60,461 bases of DNA from assembly GCA_002422605.1 (NCBI GenBank), contig DISW01000022.1, positions 1 through 60,461 on the forward strand. The letters run 5' to 3'. Both the position numbers and the translations under genes were made by a program. The DNA is from Bacteriovoracaceae bacterium UBA6200 (GTDB taxonomy: Bacteria; Bdellovibrionota; Bacteriovoracia; Bacteriovoracales; Bacteriovoracaceae). Below are positions 11,501-20,322 of the stretch, in pieces. Every line of letters starts with the position of its first letter. Position 1 is the stretch's first letter. The notes below the pieces were generated by a model, which saw nothing but the letters and a program-made list of their open reading frames with translations, did not search any database and was not told where the DNA came from.

Positions 11501-14500
11501 TTCGATGGAGGCTCCCAGCTCTCCGTTGAAAGACAACTTGTCACTTGAAAGATTCATGGCAATGCCATTGACTGAAACATTAGACAACACCTCATTCGAG
11601 TTTGCTGATACGGCAATGTTTCTCCTAGGTGTGGTTGAGTCAGCAACAGGTATGATATTGCTAAGAATAGGGGAGGCTTGATCCAGTACCAGATTGTTTA
11701 TTACAAGTGGAGCAGAAGTCGAGCCAAATTCATCTGTTGCGATAATCTCAATTCTGTTAACACCGGTATTGAGGTTTAGATTTGCTAGAAATTTTTCACT
11801 CTGAGATGTAATTACCAAATTCCCATTTAGAAAAACCTTTGTGTCTGTCCTGGTGCTGTCGGTGACCTGAATGTCTAACGGGAATGGATTCTTGTTAGTA
11901 TAAGAGTCACTCTTAATGGTAGAGGCAATTTTGGGAATATCTGTGTCGAGGACGATGTAGCCAATAGTTAATGGAATCGCAGCGTGTCCTTTTTCATCAA
12001 CGGCTTGGATCTCAAAATAGTTATGACCCTCGACAAGAACGACGTCTTGGTTTATCGAGGTGGTATTGCCGGTATAGATGACATTTCCATTATGAAGGAT
12101 CTTTGTTACGACGCTATCGGTATCTTCAATTGTGGCCATGAGCTTGAAAGCACTTTCGGGCGTTCGAATATTTCCCATCGTATCTGAGCTTATTATGGGA
12201 GCACTTGGATGAGGTTCAACTTTAATCAGAATCGGTTCAGATGTAGTTTTCCCACCGTTATTGTCAGTGACTTCAAGCTTGGCCGAATAGTGTCCTGGAT
12301 TTGTGTAGATGTTTGCCTTGATGGGCTCTGAACCACCAGCGATGTTTCCGTTTCCAAAGATAAACTTATAGTATGTAATGGTCCCGACTGGATCAAATGA
12401 TCCTGTCCCATCAAAGGTTACGGTTAATGGGGCCGGACCAGAAGTAACGTTTGGTCGAAGTTTTGCTAATGGAAGGATGTTTTCGCCTAGGACAGAGATG
12501 TACTGTTTATAGAAAACACTGTTACCACGAGCGTCTGTAACAATCAGTTCAACTGTAAAGACACCTTGATTATCGAAGATATGAGTTACGAATGGGCCTT
12601 GAGTCAATTGGACCGGACTACCATCTCCAAAATTCCATTGGTACGTTTCAATCTCTCCTTCACTAGAATACGATGTCATTGCATTGAAAGTAACCTCAAG
12701 TGGCCCTTGTCCGTAATAAAAGTCAGGGACAAAATGGGCCAAGAGATGAATTTCCACACTTCCTGGGGGAGTAGGGGCAATGACCTCGGTTCCTAAACTA
12801 ATGGGCAATAAGGTATCTGGTGTTTGGTATTCACCAATAATGAGATCGATTGGATGCCCAAGCTGGGCCACTGCATTTGAACCCCAGCAGTGAAGATCAC
12901 CATTTTCTAAGAGTGCACATGAATGATATCTACCAGCTGAGATTTCTTTGATTCCTAGTGGAAGGTCTGTATTAGGAGCACCGACGGCCAGGAATCTGCT
13001 GGCTTTGTTTCCTATGCCAAGTTGACCATTACCATTGTTGCCCCAGCATTTGACTTTGCCATCTATTAATAGGGCACAAGAATGTCCTTCACCAGTTATT
13101 AGTTTTAAAGCACCTATACCGAAGTCAATCCCTGGAATGCTTGTAGGTATTTCGTTATCGCCAATGTTCGCCGTACCACCATTACCTAATTGTCCTAATC
13201 GTCCCTGGCCCCAACAGCTAATTTTTCCATTAGCAAGTGCTGCGCAAGTATGGTTCCAGCCGGAAGACACGTAGGTCGCAGGACCATCAAGAGGAACAGG
13301 ACCAACCGAGGATAGGCCTTCGTTGTCGCCAATGTTGTTAGTATGACCATAGCCAAGTTCACCACTGAAATTGGCCCCCCAGCATTTTACGTTACCATTT
13401 TCGAGTAATGCACAGGCGTGACTCTGCCCAGTCGTAATTTGTATTGCCTTCGCACCAAGTGCTACAGGGGAGACGCTACCCGGTTGCTCGTTGTCACCGA
13501 TTTTTTGTGTGTTTCCAAGTCCAAGCTGCCCGAAGTTGTTCTGTCCCATACAACGGACATCGCCGTTTGTCATAAGTGCACAGCTAAATTTTGAACCTAC
13601 GGAAATGTCTTTAGCTGTTGTTGTTCCAAGTTTTGCAGGTTCAGCGTTGGAAATTGTTTTTGTATATACCTGGGTTCCAAGACCACCTTCACCACTACTT
13701 AGGTCGCCCCAGCAATAAACCTTACCATCCGGAGTTAGAGCACAACTATGGTAGAGGGTAGAAGATAATTTTTTGATTTTAAAATTAGCAGGGAGGTCAG
13801 ATAAAGTATCAATGTCTTCATTATCACCAATATACTGACTCGTGATATTGTAACCAAGTCTTTTATCGAAATTGTGCCCCCAACAGCGAAGATTGTCGTT
13901 AATAGTGGTTATGCAGGTATCTGAGTAATTAGCCGACACGTGCTTAACGCTGATCCCTGTTGGTACGATCCCTTTTGATGAGACAGCTTCGTCATCTCCT
14001 AAGGCATAAAAATGGTTACCACCAGCCGAGCCTAAGTGGTTGCTACCCCAACATTTTAAAGAATGATCCTCGAGAACAGCACAGGTTCTCCCTCCATCCG
14101 CGCTTACAGAGGTGACTAGTTGACCTACTTGAACCGGCCCAATTTCGAAAGGTTTTTTATTCCAATATGAATTTACATTCCCTTTTCCTAGCTGGGCGGA
14201 ATTATTATTACCCCAACAGTATAAAGACCCGGCTAAGGAAACTGCACATGTGTGATAGCTTCCTGCTGATATAACTGAAATTTGTTCGCCAATTTCAATT
14301 GGTCCGAATCTGGAAGGATCACTTACAGCTGAAGCTCCATTATGGCCAAGCTGTCCAAAATCATTTTCACCCCAGCACTTTGCATTTCCGCTTTCCAGAA
14401 GTGCGCAACTGTGATTGTCTCCTAATGAAAGTTTTATGGCCTTTTCACCAAGGTTTACTGTCGGTATTGATTGCAAGGTTTCATTGTCGCCGATATTTGG

Positions 14501-17500
14501 ATAAATCTGTAAACCTAACTGACCATAGCTGTTTGATCCCCAGCACTTTACGTAACCTGATTCTAATATTGCACAAGCATGGGCTCGACCGACTTCAATT
14601 GCGGTAGCCTTGTCGGTCATCGAAATGTATGGATAATTTATCGGCGTTTGAGTCTTATCAGATGGTATTGTATTACCAAGGCCTAGTTGACCATATGAGT
14701 TTTGTCCCCAACATTTGATGCTTCCGGATTCTAGCAAGGCACAGCTAAAGCCATTGCCTAATGCGAACTGCTTTACAGCTTCACCAATCTGGATAGGGCC
14801 TTCCTCGATAGGTTTCTTAGTTCTAGCAACGTAATCTTGAGGGTAGCCTAAAGCTCTTGATGTGTTGTTGCCCCAGCAAAAGACGTTTCCATCTTCAACA
14901 AGTGCACAGGTTGCTGATTCATAAGTCTCGATTGATTTGATTTTTTTACCGAGGCTTATGTTGGGAACATTGTGAAGTTTGCCATCATCTCCAACTGATG
15001 AACTTGTAAAACCTAGTCCGATCTGTCCGTGGGAATTGTCACCCCAACATTTTGCATCACCATTCTTTAAAACCACACATGTATGCCAGACCGCCAAGTC
15101 AATTAGGCCTTCGGGAGTGATTTCGGCCATCAGAGTTGCCTGATCTTTAAAAAAATTGATTCCAACTTTGCTACTACTATTGTTGTTTAATGAATCTCTG
15201 ATTTTTACTTCAATTACAAGTCCAGTTGATGCTTCGGTTTGCGGAAAGGAATTTAAATTAAGTATTGCCTTAGAAAGTACTTGGTCTAATGTGATCTTAT
15301 TACTTGGGAGTACGACACCGTTAACGGTTACTGATAAACTTGAGAAATTTATGGGACTATTGTCCCGGAAACCGACCTCGAGAGATGCCAATGGAGCCTC
15401 TACGATCCCTCCGCCAGGATTAAAATTAATCATTGGTCCTTGATCGTCAATGAGGTTCTTATCAATTTGTAAATCGGCTGAAGCTACGGAAATATTATTG
15501 AGGATATCTGATGCTTCGACAGTGATCGTGTTCTTTTGCTTGTCAAATATTTGAAGGTTTGGAGATTTTAAGGGAATTGTGACTTGCGAAGAGCTTTCAT
15601 TTTTTGAAAGAAAGAATTCTTCGGTGTTGAGTTCAGCACCATTAAATCGGACTCTTAAGCGATCATGATCAAGTTTGTGTGTATCACTGATAGTTATAAC
15701 AACGTTAGGATTTTGTCCGACAGCTATTGATGACCCGGAAGCAGGGTTGAATCTAATATCGGGCGACTTTGTGTCAGAAATTATACTGAAGGTCTTGTCC
15801 GGACTAGTTATGTTACCGAAGATATCTTTAGAAGTAATGCGAAATGTATTTTGACCTTCGATAAGTGATACATTTTTAGATATATCTTTAGATGTTGTGT
15901 TTAGGACGAGAGTTCCATTATGAAAGATCTCGCTAATGGTATTTGATGCATCTTTAATAGTGGCAAGAACTGAAAAGAATTTCTCTTTTGTAAGCTCTTT
16001 GAATTTCCCGAGTTCGATTACTGGTGCAATAGAATCTTTATAGATACCATCGATGACTTTGAAACTGGAGTTTCCAAGCTCATCAGTAGCAACTAATTTA
16101 AAATTGTTTTCTCCAGGCGAAAGTGTTGCGGTGAAAACAAATATCTCGTCACTTCCTTCAAAAACAAGTGCATCATTCTGGAAGAGTTGATAGGTAAAGC
16201 TTGTTTGGTCAGAAACTGATCCTTCAATCCTGAACGTTTCTTCTTGCTGTACTTGATCACTGGCGCTGGCCAGATAAATGACAGGTGGTTTGCTGTCTAG
16301 GATGACGCTAGAAAGTATATAGGGATCGCTAATGTTGCCTGCAAGATCAACAGCAGTTAATTCTAACTTATTTATGCCTTCCATTAGAGTTAGCGTATGT
16401 TCTAGAAACGAACCCTCCACCGAATAGGCAACTTGGCCATTGTGAAGAAGTTTAAAAGTAAGACCGGACACATCATAAGCGGATGCATTGACGAAATAGA
16501 GTGGATCTCTTGTTTTGATATCGTGAGCCGTGTTTGATGTAATGATAGGCTTTACTGTATCCAAAACTATATTTTTTATAACAAAAGGTGCGGCTTGATT
16601 ACCAGCCAGATCTGAGACTTGGATTTCAAAAGTATTCTGTCCTTCAGAAAGTGATATTGGAATATTAAGCGCCTTGCTGCTCCCTGTGTAGACAAGGTTT
16701 CCGTTATGGAAGACTTTCACATCTACGTTGGATACATCTTCTATGTTCGCCGTGATGGTAAAGTTTTTCTGTTTCGTTAATTGATTGCTTTGAATGTCTG
16801 AGGAAATAAGGGGGCCAACATCATCAAGATTAATATTTGCAAGAACGAAGGTATCTGAAACGTTCCCTGCAGAATCAGTTGACACGATTTCAAAGCTGTT
16901 TGAACCACTGGTTAGAAGTACATTCAAAGATATATTCTTGTTAGCTGTCTGCAGGATTTCGTTGCTGTTGTGTCTAATGATTGTGTTTGTTTCCAGGTCA
17001 TCAGTAATACGAGCATTCAGAACAAAAAGTGAATGTGTTTGAACTACATTCCCTTTATTAGTTGAGGCAATGATTGGCTTTGTATTATTAAATGTAATAT
17101 TGCGTAGGATGAGTTCTTCTGATTTGTTATTAGCTAGATCTGTAGATTTAATAATAAAATCGTTTTTTCCTTCCTTGAGAGTGGCAGTGAATGAGATATT
17201 CGGACCTGTTCCTTTAAATACCTCTATATCATTTTGAAGGATAACAGTTTCACCAATATGTACATCGATTATTGAAGCCTGGATGCCCAAGCTCTTTTGG
17301 TTGGTGAGAAAATTGTCTTTGTTTGATGAACTAACCTGTGGTCTAATCGTATCTAGTGTTATGTTAGAGATGAGAAAGTCCTGGGCTTGATTTCCGGCCA
17401 AATCATAGGCTTTAATTATAAAGTTATTTGTACCTTCTTTTAGACTCACAAATCGATTAAGAGTCTTTTCGTAATCAAAAAAGAGCATTAGTCCATCGTG

Positions 17501-20311
17501 GATCAATTCATAGCGGACATTTGAATTATCTGAAAAAGTCGCATTGATATTAAAGCTTTTATTATTGGTTAGAATATTTTGTTCAGTTGTTGATGAAATA
17601 GTTGGGGCGATACTGTCAACAACGATGTCTCGACTCTGATATTCGGAAGAGTTTCCCGCCTGGTCTACAACCTTTATTAAAAAAGAGTTTGATCCTTCTT
17701 TTAATATTAGATTCTTCTCATATGTTTTTAATGCTCCTTCAGAGAGTAAAACACCATTAAAAAAAATCTGCGTTTGTACATTATGGAGCTCATTTATGTT
17801 TAGTTTAAAGAGGTAATTAGTATCAATTGTATCAAAGCCATGACGACTAAGGATGGTAATCTCAGGAGGAGTATTATCAATAATGACATTACGAATCGTT
17901 TCAGAACTATTATTTGCAAGGTCCGTCGCTCTAAATACAATGCTTGTGCTTCCATCCTGTTCGATATTTAAGAGTTTTTCGAATTGCTTCTTATCTACAC
18001 TTAGTAATGCATTATCACCATTAATCTGAGCGCTTTCTAATTGTTCATTTGACGAAATCTTAGCGAGAAGATTGTATCCTTGCAGAATAGAGCCCTCTGC
18101 AGGTTCGAAAATATTAAGTGTAGGAGGTACAGTATCAAGAGAAATATTACTGATGACAACAGGTATAGCTTCATTACCGACCTGGTCCCGGGCCTTGATT
18201 TCAATAGAGTTTTGCCCTTCTTTTAAAGTTACTGAATAGGAGAAGTTCTTTCCATTAGTCTTTTTCGCCAATATTCCATTTAAATAAATAGAATATTCAA
18301 CCTCCGAACTATCATTAATTGAACCACTAACAACAAAGTCAGATTTATTAGTTAGGATTCCACCTTGTTGATTAAGATAAATAACAGGGTTGATAGTATC
18401 AAGAGTAATAGAACTTAGTTTCGAAGGTGTAGCGATATTTCCTGCATCATCTATCGATTGAATTTCGAAGGTATTAATTCCTTCCCTTAGCGTTGAGACA
18501 AAGTTAAAGATTTTTTGATTGGTCGTATGGATATTAATACCATTTTGAAAAACCTTATTAATAACCCCTGACTGATCAGCAACAGTTACATTTAGGTTAT
18601 AGTTCGCATTTCCCAGGATCTGATTGTCTGGATTATTAACAGCAATAGTGGGTGGAGTGAAATCCAGGACAATACTTTTGAGTTCGATAGGTGTGGCTAC
18701 GTTTCCAGCAGCATCAATAGATTCCAAGCGAAAACTATTTGTTCCCTTGTTTAAGGTAACATTCAAATTTATTATTTTATCTGTAGTAGTCGAAATTAAA
18801 ACATCATTTTGAAATACTCTGGTTGTCGTTTCTGAATGATCAACCACTGACGCTTTAAGGACATACTGATTATTGCTTATAAATACATTGTCAGGATTTA
18901 AAAATGCCAGTTCTGGCGGAGTTCTATCAAATGCAAAAGAACGGACTACAGGATTGGGGAAGGCAGCGTTTCCTGCTTTGTCAGTTCCATATAGCTCAAC
19001 GATATATGATCCCTCATTAAATTCTGTAATGGTTGCATCAACTTGATAACTGATTCCATCATCTTGAGTTGTTATGCTTAGCTTGTCCGATCGATCAAAG
19101 ACTTGGGTTTTTCCATCTTCATATTTTGCAGTAATTATTAGCTTTAGCGAGTTCTTATCAATTCGGCCGAAAGAATCGGATATTGTCCCACTAATGTGAG
19201 GAAATTTTACTACATATTTTAAGTCTTCCTGAGGTGAAACAGCTGTCCATTTAGGAGCAATTTTATCTTCAGCAACTGGAATAAGTGTTCCTATTCCTCC
19301 CCATAACTCAGTGAATAGTTTTTTGCCATGCTTGTTTTCTTTTATTCTATTTAAAGAAATTTCGATTGAATTATCACTGAAGGGTTTTAGCTTTTTTGCA
19401 TCAATTTCGAAGCTTTTACTTACGCCAAATGGAAGCTCGAAAGGCTCAATCTTCTGTATTTCTTTGCCCTGGTACGCAAGTTCGAGAGAAAAATAGCGAT
19501 GTTTATGATCGTTATCTTTCTTTTTATCATCTTCGTCATGATTTTTAAATTTTGGAAACCATAGGTCGTCTGCTCTGAGATTGACTATTCTTGCCGTGGC
19601 TTTAGTGCCTCCACCTTCAAAAACTGGAGAAAGTGGAGATTCAATAGAAAATTTATATCCTCCAAATATAGATGAGTAATAGAGAGGACCTGCTGAAGTA
19701 TTGTCGACTTGAAGGGGATATACAAAACGCGCTAGTATACTAGGATCTTCTTCAAGCGCATTATTGATTTTGGTTTGAACGCTTTTTAGAGTGATAAGAT
19801 AGCTCTTAAGATGTTCTCGGGTACTAGAGTTTTTCTTACTTTCCAAACTTTCAATTTTTCGTTCAAGATATTGGATTCTTTTTATAAGTTTGGCCTGGAT
19901 TTTTAAAATTTTTGAGCTTTCAGGCTTCACTTTTCCTACTAGGATAGTAAATGTATTTGTATCTTCTGAAGATAGTTTTGGAGTTAAGAAAGAATAAGAC
20001 CATTGTTTTTTCTTATCAATGATGATCGAATTTGAGACATCGTTTGTTGCATCAGGGAAGAAAGCCTTAACTTCTATCTGGTCTGGATCAATTTCATAAC
20101 AGTCGGATTTTTTTTGAGAATTTTTTATCTTTAGTGCACATAAAGTACCTTTCAATACAGTAGTATCTCCTGATTTTAAAGACAGCTGATTTGAAGTAGG
20201 AAATGCTGGACTTATCTTAAAGCCTTTTTTATTTGACTCGTTAAAGTCATCGGCCATGAGACGATTTGAGAATAGAAGTGCGACCAAGAGGAGAATGTTT
20301 TGAACTTTCAT
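5582..20311 (-). CDS. Giant exported Ig-like/RCC1/PKD mosaic protein, 4909 aa
   Basis: The protein has a signal peptide (residues 1-20, cleavage after NRLMA) and a predicted coiled coil at about 125-180. About 15 Ig-like repeats of some 80 residues follow, each ending in a motif like DLAGN...LDTxxP (about 370-1730). Then come 14 RCC1 blades (about 1734-2510; HSCALLENGxVKCWGxNxxGQLG), two PKD domains (about 2520-2695; FGDGSP, FDGTGS), and nine more Ig-like repeats (to about 3490). The C-terminal third has a ZU5-like stretch (about 3500-3640), an NHL/propeller-like section, an alpha/alpha-toroid-like region (about 4180-4510; FGGWGSTKHH) and a Gly-rich part (about 4670-4890). Known uses of these folds are adhesion and protein binding; a role in surface contact or prey recognition is inference. 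It sits between a repeat lipoprotein upstream (11-nt gap) and an RHS protein downstream. Confidence 0.93.
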   Translation of the reverse strand: MKVQNILLLVALLFSNRLMADDFNESNKKGFKISPAFPTSNQLSLKSGDTTVLKGTLCALKIKNSQKKSDCYEIDPDQIEVKAFFPDATNDVSNSIIIDKKKQWSYSFLTPKLSSEDTNTFTILVGKVKPESSKILKIQAKLIKRIQYLERKIESLESKKNSSTREHLKSYLITLKSVQTKINNALEEDPSILARFVYPLQVDNTSAGPLYYSSIFGGYKFSIESPLSPVFEGGGTKATARIVNLRADDLWFPKFKNHDEDDKKKDNDHKHRYFSLELAYQGKEIQKIEPFELPFGVSKSFEIDAKKLKPFSDNSIEISLNRIKENKHGKKLFTELWGGIGTLIPVAEDKIAPKWTAVSPQEDLKYVVKFPHISGTISDSFGRIDKNSLKLIITAKYEDGKTQVFDRSDKLSITTQDDGISYQVDATITEFNEGSYIVELYGTDKAGNAAFPNPVVRSFAFDRTPPELAFLNPDNVFISNNQYVLKASVVDHSETTTRVFQNDVLISTTTDKIINLNVTLNKGTNSFRLESIDAAGNVATPIELKSIVLDFTPPTIAVNNPDNQILGNANYNLNVTVADQSGVINKVFQNGINIHTTNQKIFNFVSTLREGINTFEIQSIDDAGNIATPSKLSSITLDTINPVIYLNQQGGILTNKSDFVVSGSINDSSEVEYSIYLNGILAKKTNGKNFSYSVTLKEGQNSIEIKARDQVGNEAIPVVISNISLDTVPPTLNIFEPAEGSILQGYNLLAKISSNEQLESAQINGDNALLSVDKKQFEKLLNIEQDGSTSIVFRATDLANNSSETIRNVIIDNTPPEITILSRHGFDTIDTNYLFKLNINELHNVQTQIFFNGVLLSEGALKTYEKNLILKEGSNSFLIKVVDQAGNSSEYQSRDIVVDSIAPTISSTTEQNILTNNKSFNINATFSDNSNVRYELIHDGLMLFFDYEKTLNRFVSLKEGTNNFIIKAYDLAGNQAQDFLISNITLDTIRPQVSSSNKDNFLTNQKSLGIQASIIDVHIGETVILQNDIEVFKGTGPNISFTATLKEGKNDFIIKSTDLANNKSEELILRNITFNNTKPIIASTNKGNVVQTHSLFVLNARITDDLETNTIIRHNSNEILQTANKNISLNVLLTSGSNSFEIVSTDSAGNVSDTFVLANINLDDVGPLISSDIQSNQLTKQKNFTITANIEDVSNVDVKVFHNGNLVYTGSSKALNIPISLSEGQNTFEIQVSDLAGNQAAPFVIKNIVLDTVKPIITSNTAHDIKTRDPLYFVNASAYDVSGLTFKLLHNGQVAYSVEGSFLEHTLTLMEGINKLELTAVDLAGNISDPYILSSVILDSKPPVIYLASASDQVQQEETFRIEGSVSDQTSFTYQLFQNDALVFEGSDEIFVFTATLSPGENNFKLVATDELGNSSFKVIDGIYKDSIAPVIELGKFKELTKEKFFSVLATIKDASNTISEIFHNGTLVLNTTSKDISKNVSLIEGQNTFRITSKDIFGNITSPDKTFSIISDTKSPDIRFNPASGSSIAVGQNPNVVITISDTHKLDHDRLRVRFNGAELNTEEFFLSKNESSSQVTIPLKSPNLQIFDKQKNTITVEASDILNNISVASADLQIDKNLIDDQGPMINFNPGGGIVEAPLASLEVGFRDNSPINFSSLSVTVNGVVLPSNKITLDQVLSKAILNLNSFPQTEASTGLVIEVKIRDSLNNNSSSKVGINFFKDQATLMAEITPEGLIDLAVWHTCVVLKNGDAKCWGDNSHGQIGLGFTSSSVGDDGKLHNVPNISLGKKIKSIETYESATCALVEDGNVFCWGNNTSRALGYPQDYVARTKKPIEEGPIQIGEAVKQFALGNGFSCALLESGSIKCWGQNSYGQLGLGNTIPSDKTQTPINYPYISMTDKATAIEVGRAHACAILESGYVKCWGSNSYGQLGLQIYPNIGDNETLQSIPTVNLGEKAIKLSLGDNHSCALLESGNAKCWGENDFGQLGHNGASAVSDPSRFGPIEIGEQISVISAGSYHTCAVSLAGSLYCWGNNNSAQLGKGNVNSYWNKKPFEIGPVQVGQLVTSVSADGGRTCAVLEDHSLKCWGSNHLGSAGGNHFYALGDDEAVSSKGIVPTGISVKHVSANYSDTCITTINDNLRCWGHNFDKRLGYNITSQYIGDNEDIDTLSDLPANFKIKKLSSTLYHSCALTPDGKVYCWGDLSSGEGGLGTQVYTKTISNAEPAKLGTTTAKDISVGSKFSCALMTNGDVRCMGQNNFGQLGLGNTQKIGDNEQPGSVSPVALGAKAIQITTGQSHACALLENGNVKCWGANFSGELGYGHTNNIGDNEGLSSVGPVPLDGPATYVSSGWNHTCAALANGKISCWGQGRLGQLGNGGTANIGDNEIPTSIPGIDFGIGALKLITGEGHSCALLIDGKVKCWGNNGNGQLGIGNKASRFLAVGAPNTDLPLGIKEISAGRYHSCALLENGDLHCWGSNAVAQLGHPIDLIIGEYQTPDTLLPISLGTEVIAPTPPGSVEIHLLAHFVPDFYYGQGPLEVTFNAMTSYSSEGEIETYQWNFGDGSPVQLTQGPFVTHIFDNQGVFTVELIVTDARGNSVFYKQYISVLGENILPLAKLRPNVTSGPAPLTVTFDGTGSFDPVGTITYYKFIFGNGNIAGGSEPIKANIYTNPGHYSAKLEVTDNNGGKTTSEPILIKVEPHPSAPIISSDTMGNIRTPESAFKLMATIEDTDSVVTKILHNGNVIYTGNTTSINQDVVLVEGHNYFEIQAVDEKGHAAIPLTIGYIVLDTDIPKIASTIKSDSYTNKNPFPLDIQVTDSTRTDTKVFLNGNLVITSQSEKFLANLNLNTGVNRIEIIATDEFGSTSAPLVINNLVLDQASPILSNIIPVADSTTPRRNIAVSANSNEVLSNVSVNGIAMNLSSDKLSFNGELGASIEGEFALSLIAKDRAGNETKMSFKTIVDTLPPDLRHSNASGYLSSNSTYTINANVNDLTGATTEIYHNGRKVYTTTDANIAYNATLSEGANTFVLKSYDSFGNETNPSYIGDIKLDSTIPQIVSNNASDLFTNRPTFNLTYSVLESGGVTSKVFKNGTDVHSSTSKSVSTEIALSPGLNNFQIKATDAASNEAIPVSINNIFLDQVPPKIALTETRAHYTTDQSTYVVSGNVTDEISVETKFVLNGETFVATDLKTFSETIILQEGINNIEVIAEDAAGNISVPVSLREIGLDTLAPVISSSLSGEITVYAPSFMIDVKVTDFSKVITEVFVNGESVYLNSNKEFTFNAQLKPGRNIITAISTDSQNKKTAPFKIVTVTYDDSAPVIKLATVGDIYTNNASYRFQAIVEDTSDVINYIYLNDVLTKTDIEKNIDLFLSLKEGRNNIKIKSDEIGSGRSTVEIIENITLDTVRPVITTSSPQNITTNKSFFTLSIVVQDSIGTNSEVYLNNKLTYKTSNKDYVAPIVLASGRNDIRIEAKDLAGNIAVPIELKNIVYETSSSIATTIGIGGGKHSVTDTNSSIYGSMVDIGPGALNESVNLNVTPAQLSDLPNIAGVPTPEPIGPILNISVSKAVSADKTFNKEVVVGIPFSPIVAVSKNINSANISIVRYDSVHGVVESIRPFKIDYAKGIAYGYTNSFSHFFVSSGKVYSKIALELPQNCRELEFGYSCNLESKDFNLSGVFRLKGLLSESDLQIICNDCSTLVTTNKNLINVGNEKLIALNLTGSSSSAFDTFHFTFKAGNLIVKEKIAINYSVTPQVPSESILLSNCYEPGAICKEVGTGSIAYSNDGSLAIDSSLNIAQGNINRANKFKLKNFVTKHDGILYWIEPKNNLPNYKIQDLYSYRLNEFTLRRKNLDGTISTVDAFTIAIDSSETLFNEWEYNFNLQVLNQQIIYTLDASNHIYDSNTDSILLKNTAKLISMDENTLVKSYLDGYADFVLKEIKEVKAVDTDIYVIATSFNNLSDDQYKEGLFKYDLVANNWDYLTKTITNTEYFGSRRDPNYHIDGNNILDFDGRNLANINIHKGSIYFIDAGHNCLRRFDGSSSLKTVAGICNGESEFKGSRIDYSNANPTQLLLGDLKSAEIDNKGNILISQNIDGNMELSLIATEENVIMAAIKETSSNRLPASGEALRIDSVKVALDQRDDSKINIDNDNNLYFYNNSCVYNITDPYEYLLFQLSFEKSDLDLALNDANLSNIILSTQNRDGFFSFDHNTNNVGTNLSDTVDALKFIGKSGSSNPDVLNKAQYWVSNQNFNDTKNAANQLEALALLAKQNGNVTLTPAVKDSLSKFLKGFRPEFGGWGSTKHHIINNEDTSAAIRAIALVFNQIPSGSVDSPIYLSEFISPLREIINEQFPSASGVFGGGFGPTNNQNMPTLHTTLGVIDGFLEYKKLNHNDDKIIAWNRKNDFQSLAFNEIPTAVLRSLVFIRSYKKIDGSFGDLKTTVKVLNTFNEIVKGGITSDPTILESLKTDIMRGIAFIKTQDINKASAMKLANLSALDSLSNLGKTIVLATNEVPTSKATSRIPASVDTKLFGRGSDGVLTAVGEFNLNQLSSGDRKHADSAYAKVTSVIKKYVYVENIAEGALVEDDEVLIINLQGTEAGSYKFARVNNIFYNESPMLIELDYDIVADGFRAGPDDKIMIQRVPNYSGIAKSNAITLKADSFNGEVGGVVAFRVQGDFPDNVSIDVSGLGFRGGFNNGPISAPGEGQLGLPISPYYEQMKSCSGDKAIDGFFVGGGGSYATSGSFLETTSLPAKTGTIIGSAELSKLFLGCGGGSGLTNGTEEAVNGGNGGGIALVYAHKLTLKTNSIKSNGLSGLKPSNEALVHGAGGGSGGSIVLNVNELIILGNKNVNTTGGRGSNVTSYPGQYGGEGRIRINAKILNGATINNEQKIYIKQKLSNELPYIGVLEGQ

Positions 20312-20322
20312 GATAATTTCCT

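Noticed and set aside
12230..19200. Ig-like repeats as a CRISPR array or DNA repeat
   Set aside because: Repeats are conserved only at protein level with about 240-bp units and varied DNA; no short identical repeats with spacers.
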